The position numbers and the translations under genes were made by a program. Below are positions 6,215 through 10,434 of a DNA stretch of 10,434 nt, piece after piece. The notes below the pieces were generated by a model. The model was given only the letters and a program-made list of their open reading frames with translations, searched no databases and was not told the origin of the DNA. Origin of the DNA: Porphyromonadaceae bacterium UBA7180 (GTDB lineage Bacteria > Bacteroidota > Bacteroidia > Bacteroidales > Muribaculaceae); NCBI GenBank assembly GCA_002491165.1, contig DKVK01000045.1, positions 1 to 10,434 on the forward strand, written 5' to 3'. How positions within the stretch are numbered: the first letter of the stretch is position 1; each line of letters begins with the position of its first letter.

Positions 6215-7387
6215 ATGAAATTCAAGGATACGGGCTTTTGGGCCATTTTCAGACAGTGCTTCACGGGATACGCCACCATGCCGGTCTACTGGGTGGGGGT
6301 GTTCATCCTGCCGCTCTTCCTGTTCCTGTTCCTGGGCTCGCTGATGCGCGAGGGGCTTCCCGAGAAGGCGCCGGCGGCTATCCTCGACCTTGACCACACC
6401 TCCCTGTCGCGCAACATCACGCAGAACCTCGCTTCCATGCAGATGGTGGACATGGTGGCCGCCGCCGAAAGCTACACGCAGGCACGCCACCTGATGCAGG
6501 AGGGGAAAATCTACGGCTACTTCCTCATCCCGGAAGGATTCACCGCCGACCTTCTGGCGGGGCGCTCGCCGCAGATTACATTCTACACCAACCAGACCTA
6601 CTACGTGCCCGCCACGATGCTCTACAAGACCTTCAAGACCACCGCCGTCTACACCAAGATGGGCATCCTGATGGAGGTGGCGCGCGACGCCGGGCTGGAC
6701 ACCAGCGGGCTGGCGGGGACGGCAAACCCCGTATCGCCGGTGATGCGCCCCATAGGCAACCCCTGGCTGAACTACGCCTATTACCTCTGCAACGGCTTCA
6801 TCCCCGGAGCGTTGCAACTGATGATACTGCTCATCACCACCTTCACCCTGGGCGAAGTGGTGAAATACGGCCGTTCCGGCCGGCTGATGCGTATGGCCGA
6901 CGGCAACATAGTGAAGGCACTGGCGGCGCAACTGCTGCCGCAGACCATTGCATGGGTGTGCATCGTGCTGCTGATGGAATCGTGGATGTTCCGCTACAAC
7001 GGCTACCCCATGAACGGCTCGTGGGGGTGGCTGACGCTCTCGGAGATAATGTTCGTCCTGGCCTCGCAGGCTTTGGGGGTCTTCATCTTCTGCCTGTTGC
7101 CCAACCTCAGGCTCTCGGTCTCCATCTCCGCCCTGCTGGGGATAGTCACCTTCTCCATAGCGGCCTACTCCTTCCCGGTGCCCAGCATGTACCCCGGCAT
7201 AGCCATTTTCAGCTACATAGTGCCGGCGCGCTACAATTTCCTGATTTACGTGGACCAGGCGCTCAACGGCATAGACATCTACTACTCGCGGCTATGGTTC
7301 GTGGCCTACCTCATCTTCATGGCTTTGCCGCTGCCGCTGCTGTGGCGCATACGCAAGGCATACCTCAAACCGGTTTACCTCCCCTAA
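6215..7387 (+). CDS. ABC-2 type transporter permease (YhhJ-like), first of two
   Basis: 390 residues. The first membrane helix (about 23-43) is followed by a large extracytoplasmic domain (about 45-190) and five more helices (about 194-214, 235-257, 275-296, 300-322, 358-378). This is the layout of ABC-2 permeases of the YhhJ/YbhS group. The outer domain contains ILDLDHTSLSR (56-66) and GYFLIPEGF (101-109), both echoed in the next gene, so the two permeases are paralogs and probably pair as a heterodimer. It starts 31 bases after the adaptor stop and ends 14 bases before the next permease. Substrate cannot be read from the sequence; drugs, lipids and cell-envelope compounds are typical for the family. 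Confidence 0.9.
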   Translation: MKFKDTGFWAIFRQCFTGYATMPVYWVGVFILPLFLFLFLGSLMREGLPEKAPAAILDLDHTSLSRNITQNLASMQMVDMVAAAESYTQARHLMQEGKIYGYFLIPEGFTADLLAGRSPQITFYTNQTYYVPATMLYKTFKTTAVYTKMGILMEVARDAGLDTSGLAGTANPVSPVMRPIGNPWLNYAYYLCNGFIPGALQLMILLITTFTLGEVVKYGRSGRLMRMADGNIVKALAAQLLPQTIAWVCIVLLMESWMFRYNGYPMNGSWGWLTLSEIMFVLASQALGVFIFCLLPNLRLSVSISALLGIVTFSIAAYSFPVPSMYPGIAIFSYIVPARYNFLIYVDQALNGIDIYYSRLWFVAYLIFMALPLPLLWRIRKAYLKPVYLP

Positions 7388-7401
7388 ATCCCCCCGCTGT
7401 C

Positions 7402-8643
7402 ATGAACAGAATCAAAGAATCGGTAAAAACATTTCTCGATGCCTTCGCGGCACAGATGTCAGTGGTGTTCAGGGACCAGGGGATATTGCTGATCCTCGGT
7501 TTCCTGACCTTCGGATACCCCATACTCTATTCGCTGATTTACAACCCCGAGCTGGTGCGCGACGTGGAGACGGTGGTCATAGACCACGACCGCACGGCGC
7601 TCAGCCGCGAGGCCGTGCGGCGCATGGACGCCACACAGTATCTGAAAGTGCTGGGGTATGCCGCCGACCTCCCGGAAGCACGCCGCGCCGTCAACGAACA
7701 CAAGGCTTACTGCATCATAGAAATCCCGGAAAACTTCGAACGCAATGCCACCGGCGGCGAGGGGACTCAGATGGTGCTCTACTGCGAGATGAGCCTGCTG
7801 CTGCGCTACCGCTCCATGCTCACCGCGGCCATCGACGTGTCCCAGGCCATGGGCGCCGACCTCTCCGCACGCACCCTCGACGGCGAAGTGCCCGGAGCCG
7901 CGTCGCTGCTGGTGGAAGACCCGCTCGGCATCCACTCCGTCTTCCTCGGCGACACCACCGGCGGGTTCGCATCCTTCGTCATGCCGGGGATACTGATACT
8001 CATCCTGCAGCAACTCATCTGCCTGATGTGCGGCCTGTCGGGCGGAGCGCGCCACGAATACCCGCTCGAACTCGGGTTCACCCCCCTGGCACGCCGCCCG
8101 CACACACTGGCCAAGATGCTGGGCGAGATGCTCTGCTTCTACATCATCTCGCTCCCCGTGGCTATATGGCTCATCCACTATGTCCCCATGATTTTCAGCT
8201 TCCCGCAGGCCGGCGACGTCTGGCAGGAAATGCTCTTCATAACCCCGCTGATACTGAGCTCCATCTGCCTCGGCTTCGTGCTGCAGGGCATAGTGTGGCA
8301 ACGCGAGGGGATATTCGTCATCTGGGTGGTCACGTCGCTGGTGTTCCTCTTCCTCTCCGGGCTGACATGGCCATATTACGCCGCCCCCAGAATGTGGCAA
8401 TACGTGGCCGACGCCCTTCCCGCCACCTGGGGCGTGCAGGGATTCATACTGATGAACTCCAACGGCTCCTCGCTGACGCAAGTGGCGCACTTCTACCATA
8501 ACCTGTGGTGGCTGACGCTGGGCTACTCCTTGGTGGCCTACTGCGTGCAACGCTGGATAGTGCGCCCCGACGTGCGGCGCCGCTACATAATGGACGCCGG
8601 CACCGCCCAGGACGCCGACACCACCGCCGCCTCCGAATCCTGA
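7402..8643 (+). CDS. ABC-2 type transporter permease, second of two
   Basis: 413 residues from the ATG at 7402. The frame is open far upstream, but that part overlaps the first permease in another phase and reads as low-quality protein. Helices lie at about 26-46, 190-212, 240-262, 275-297, 303-322 and 366-385, with a large outer domain between the first two. VIDHDRTALSR (59-69) and CIIEIPENF (104-112) match the same places in the first permease, which supports origin by duplication. The C-terminal tail after about 390 is short, hydrophilic and rich in Ala, Asp and Thr. This is the last gene of the operon. No nucleotide-binding subunit follows, so the ATPase must be encoded elsewhere. The repeat starting at 8660 could help end transcription. 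Confidence 0.9.
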   Translation: MNRIKESVKTFLDAFAAQMSVVFRDQGILLILGFLTFGYPILYSLIYNPELVRDVETVVIDHDRTALSREAVRRMDATQYLKVLGYAADLPEARRAVNEHKAYCIIEIPENFERNATGGEGTQMVLYCEMSLLLRYRSMLTAAIDVSQAMGADLSARTLDGEVPGAASLLVEDPLGIHSVFLGDTTGGFASFVMPGILILILQQLICLMCGLSGGARHEYPLELGFTPLARRPHTLAKMLGEMLCFYIISLPVAIWLIHYVPMIFSFPQAGDVWQEMLFITPLILSSICLGFVLQGIVWQREGIFVIWVVTSLVFLFLSGLTWPYYAAPRMWQYVADALPATWGVQGFILMNSNGSSLTQVAHFYHNLWWLTLGYSLVAYCVQRWIVRPDVRRRYIMDAGTAQDADTTAASES

Positions 8644-8659
8644 GAACCGCTGCGCGAGT

Positions 8660-8766
8660 ATATGGAGCGCGTGCGGCCTATGCCTGCGTTAAACATGATG
8701 CGCAATTTACGGTAACACGATGCGGCGTACGGCTTTGCCGCAGGCCGGGAGGCCTGCGCTCCATAT
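8660..8766. repeat. Composite palindromic repeat (BIME/MITE-like), left copy
   Basis: A 107-bp element bounded by perfect 11-bp inverted ends (ATATGGAGCGC at 8660-8670, GCGCTCCATAT at 8756-8766). The right unit contains a strong hairpin (CGCAGGCC-GGGA-GGCCTGCG, 8739-8758). The left unit is a decayed reverse version of it. Between them lies a spacer with a smaller GCGGC/GCCGC hairpin. Positions 8683-8761 match 10356-10434 at 78 of 79 bases. Two head-to-head palindromes around a fixed spacer resemble bacterial interspersed mosaic elements of REP sequences. It begins 16 bases after the efflux operon and may also act as a terminator. Confidence 0.8.
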
Positions 8767-8799
8767 TCACTAATGTTCCGAAAACCGGAACATTAGTGA
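8767..8799. promoter_or_regulatory. Perfect 14-bp inverted repeat, probable operator of the RhuM-like/Doc pair
   Basis: Arms TCACTAATGTTCCG (8767-8780) and CGGAACATTAGTGA (8786-8799) flank a five-base AAAAC spacer. It begins immediately after the palindromic repeat and ends 22 bases before the -7 box of the gene pair, where a regulator could block or recruit RNA polymerase. As RNA it would form a strong hairpin, so termination of upstream transcripts is an alternative. Its half-site CAYTAATGTYCC recurs in the palindrome at 9099-9120, which favours a protein-binding site. Confidence 0.65.
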
Positions 8800-8821
8800 C
8801 TGAAAATCAAGATAAATTCGC

Positions 8822-8829
8822 TAACTTTG
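8822..8829 (+). promoter_or_regulatory. -7 promoter box of the RhuM-like/Doc operon, next to the start codon
   Basis: TAACTTTG fits TAnnTTTG exactly and ends four bases before the ATG at 8834, the same geometry as the promoter at 63-70. The transcript should be leaderless or nearly so. No TTTG is visible at -33; that position lies beside the inverted repeat, which would allow activation or repression by a bound protein. Confidence 0.65.
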
Positions 8830-8833
8830 CATC

Positions 8834-9853
8834 ATGAAAGACTTGACAGCCTCAAATATCGAACGGCAGAACGTTTTGAACAACAACTATGCCCTTCAAG
8901 CTATCCAAGAAAACTTGGATGTCACCGGACTGCAATTCCACGACCAAGTGCTTTTCACCACTAAAATGGTGGCAGATTTCTATGGTGTGGATGAGAGGAC
9001 CATAAAGCGCTATGTGCGGAAATACGGCGATGAGCTAAGAGCTAACGGCTACTTTTTAAGTCAAGGTAACTCTTTGAAAGAGATAAAGTTACATCTTGTT
9101 AGGGACATTAATGTCCCTAAGTTCACCCGTCAATTGGGACTTTTCTCCTTCCGGGCATTCCTGAACATCGGGATGCTTCTCACAGAGAGCGAAAAAGCCA
9201 AGCAGCTACGCACACGTATACTCGACATCGTCATAGCCACAATCAACGGCCGTGCCGGCGGAGGGACCAAATATATCAACTGGCGAGACCGCGACTATAT
9301 TCCTACCGCAATTAGGAGCGAAAATTACCGCAAGATTTTCACTCAAGCCGTCGGCAAATATGTAGACGGAATACCTACTTATAAGTATGAACAGATAACT
9401 GATCTGATATACAAAGCCGTATTCCGCGAAAATGCCAAGGAATACCGCGTGGTCCTTCGTTTGCAGAACGAAGAGAACGTGCGTCATACGCTCTATTCAG
9501 AAGTCTTGCTCTGCATCTCTTCGTTCGAGACCGGCGTGGCTCACCAGATTGAGAGACAATACCTTGAAAACGGCAGCCAGCAACTTACTATCGATGAGGT
9601 AAAATCGATTATCGACAATCTGGCGGCAGCCCCGATGATGGAACCGTTCATCACTGATGCCAGAGCTAAAATGGCATCCCGTGATGTCGCATTCCGCGAC
9701 GCTTGGCACGGTAATCTTGCGGAGTATCTACAGGCAGTTTCTCCCGATGAGTTCGATAAGTTCATAGGTGATGCATCCATCGATTTTGACAACATCATAG
9801 AAGCCAACCGCGCGGTTCTCAAGCGCCTTAAGCAAGCCGACGGTGATGAGTGA
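8834..9853 (+). CDS. RhuM-like DNA-binding protein, probable partner of the Doc protein
   Basis: 339 residues, no signal peptide, cytosolic. Residues about 40-62 (LFTTKMVADFYGVDERTIKRY) form a helix-turn-helix of the kind found in RhuM-like and phage-antirepressor-like proteins. The middle block (about 100-150: FSFRAFLNIGMLLTESEKAK, then LDIVIATINGR and GGGTKYINWRDRD) and the later KMASRDVAFRDA block (280-291) resemble a protein family that I recall as common in Bacteroidota, often beside Fic/Doc genes. Its biochemical function is not established to my knowledge. I infer DNA binding and control of its own operon, possibly with neutralisation of Doc; at 339 residues it is far larger than Phd-type antitoxins. 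I found no Fic-inhibitory (S/T)xxxE(G/N) motif by eye. The start has an adjacent -7 box. Its stop overlaps the Doc start by 8 bases. The gene looks less GC-rich than the efflux operon, consistent with acquisition. Confidence 0.8.
   Translation: MKDLTASNIERQNVLNNNYALQAIQENLDVTGLQFHDQVLFTTKMVADFYGVDERTIKRYVRKYGDELRANGYFLSQGNSLKEIKLHLVRDINVPKFTRQLGLFSFRAFLNIGMLLTESEKAKQLRTRILDIVIATINGRAGGGTKYINWRDRDYIPTAIRSENYRKIFTQAVGKYVDGIPTYKYEQITDLIYKAVFRENAKEYRVVLRLQNEENVRHTLYSEVLLCISSFETGVAHQIERQYLENGSQQLTIDEVKSIIDNLAAAPMMEPFITDARAKMASRDVAFRDAWHGNLAEYLQAVSPDEFDKFIGDASIDFDNIIEANRAVLKRLKQADGDE
9099..9120. promoter_or_regulatory. Perfect 22-bp palindrome inside the RhuM-like gene
   Basis: Two 11-base halves (TTAGGGACATT, then AATGTCCCTAA) form a perfect palindrome with no spacer, inside codons for VRDINVPK. 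Its half-site CATTAATGTCCC differs at two of twelve positions from CACTAATGTTCC in the upstream inverted repeat, although the half-sites point the opposite way. It may be an internal binding site for the encoded protein or another regulator. Chance is unlikely for a perfect 22-mer but cannot be excluded, and coding constraint is the alternative. Confidence 0.5.
9234..9253 (+). repeat. 20-bp direct repeat, copy inside the RhuM-like gene
   Basis: These 20 bases, encoding the ATINGR part of the RhuM-like protein, recur exactly at 10284-10303 across the Doc stop codon. Flanking bases differ on both sides. Confidence 0.6.
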
Positions 9854-10286
9854 GACGCTGAAATACATTGACTACGACGGTGCTATCGAAGTCTATCGCA
9901 AGACTGTCGCGGCAAGCGGCGGAGGGCTTCAAGGCGTCAAGGATGAAGGCGGCATCCGCAAAGTCCTCGACTTCGTGCGGAACGACCTCTATTACCCCGC
10001 CTTCGTCGACAAGCTTACATACCTCGTCTACGGGTTATGCACCGGCCACTATTTCGAGGACTCCAACAAGCGCGTCGCACTGACAATCGGCGTATGGTTC
10101 CTCGTGCATAACGGCTACTATTGGCACGCATACGGCTTCATGCAGTGCATGGAGGCCATCATCTATCACGTTGCAGCCGGGCGGATAGACAAGGAATTGC
10201 TCCACCGCATAATTTCATGCTACATTGCCAACGAAGACTATCCCGAAGCACTCAAACTCGAAATCATCCACGCCATCGACCGTTAG
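9846..10286 (+). CDS. Doc-type Fic-fold protein (probable toxin)
   Basis: 146 residues from ATG 9846; a GTG directly before it (9843) could add one residue. The catalytic motif H68-Y-F70-E-D72-S-N74-K75-R76 matches the Doc form HxFxDxNKR, with Lys where AMP-transferring Fic enzymes have Gly. Doc of phage P1 with this motif phosphorylates EF-Tu and stops translation, so a kinase is the best guess. GGLQGVKDEGGIRKVLD (about 26-42) is the usual Doc segment before the motif. The protein is about 20 residues longer than P1 Doc, with an extra helical C-terminus. All key motif residues are present, so it is probably active and needs a neutraliser. It overlaps the RhuM-like gene by 8 bases with no visible ribosome-binding site, which implies translational coupling. 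No small Phd-like antitoxin gene is visible on either side in the window. Confidence 0.87.
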   Translation: MSETLKYIDYDGAIEVYRKTVAASGGGLQGVKDEGGIRKVLDFVRNDLYYPAFVDKLTYLVYGLCTGHYFEDSNKRVALTIGVWFLVHNGYYWHAYGFMQCMEAIIYHVAAGRIDKELLHRIISCYIANEDYPEALKLEIIHAIDR

Positions 10287-10303
10287 CCACAATCAACGGC
10301 CGT
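10284..10303 (+). repeat. 20-bp direct repeat, copy at the Doc stop codon
   Basis: Exact copy of 9234-9253, beginning with the TAG stop of the Doc gene. In one frame it again reads ATINGR, so it could be a scrap of a second RhuM-like gene left by recombination. The remaining bases up to 10333 show nothing else I can name. Confidence 0.6.
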
Positions 10304-10333
10304 TGGCGAGCAGGGATAACGAAGCGCACATAA

Positions 10334-10434
10334 ATAAGGAGCGCAGGCCTCCCGGCCTGCGTTTAACATGATGCGCAATTTACGGTAACACGATGCGGCG
10401 TACGGCTTTGCCGCAGGCCGGGAGGCCTGCGCTC
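10334..10434. repeat. Composite palindromic repeat, right copy (cut by window end)
   Basis: Starts with ATAAGGAGCGC, one base different from the left end of the copy at 8660. Here the left unit is an intact palindrome (10341-10361), the reverse complement of the right unit. From 10356 onward it matches the other copy at 78 of 79 positions and runs off the window within the right terminal repeat. With the copy at 8660-8766 it brackets the RhuM-like/Doc pair in direct orientation. Confidence 0.8.

Noticed and set aside
5437..6279. Antisense open frame over the HlyD-like gene
   Set aside because: Same reason: it mirrors a gene with clear lipoyl and coiled-coil domains and has no recognisable domain itself.
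6952..7401. 150-codon N-terminal extension of the second permease
   Set aside because: The frame is open but overlaps the first permease in another phase; the paralogous N-terminus begins at 7402.
7459..8550. Antisense open frame over the second permease
   Set aside because: Product is compositionally odd (His, Glu, Gln-rich) and lies opposite a clear membrane protein.
8660..10434. CRISPR-like repetition
   Set aside because: Repeats are few, about 1.6 kb apart and palindromic, with genes between them; no regular spacers or cas genes.

Overview
The window looks like a chromosomal stretch from a member of the Bacteroidota, probably order Bacteroidales; I cannot name a genus. Four sites carry the Bacteroidota -7 promoter box TAnnTTTG (63-70, 3466-3473, 8822-8829 on +; 3027-3034 on -). 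The tRNA promoter also has the matching -33 TTTG box. Shine-Dalgarno sequences are essentially absent, the tRNA does not encode CCA, and the gene families (DUF4405, TolC/HlyD/ABC-2 export set, large RhuM-like protein beside Doc) are common in gut Bacteroidales. Most genes are GC-rich; the RhuM-like gene near the right end looks less so.

Region 1 (1-2866) is a redox neighbourhood. A secreted carboxymuconolactone-decarboxylase/cupin protein overlaps a flavodoxin that is probably exported. Next come a strong stem-loop and a roughly 200-bp inverted-repeat element that looks like a MITE. Then follows a flavoprotein with an iron-sulfur-type cysteine cluster. Convergent to it is a four-helix DUF4405 membrane protein whose histidine spacing matches that of di-heme cytochrome b.

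Region 2 (2867-3586) holds a tRNA-Phe gene on the minus strand with its own promoter and terminator. A long non-coding stretch follows, with one diverged copy of a palindromic repeat and the promoter of the next operon.

Region 3 (3587-8643) is one efflux operon on the plus strand: TolC-like outer-membrane channel, HlyD-like adaptor and two related ABC-2 permeases. No ATP-binding subunit is present in the window.

Region 4 (8644-10434) is an accessory island. A RhuM-like DNA-binding protein overlaps a Doc-type Fic protein, so this is probably a toxin-antitoxin or regulatory pair with an unusually large partner. Its promoter lies almost on the start codon, next to a perfect 14-bp inverted repeat. 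A 22-bp palindrome inside the first gene shares that repeat's half-site. The module lies between two copies of a composite palindromic repeat with a 79-bp near-identical core (78/79), one of which runs off the end of the window. This last region is the most interesting part of the window.
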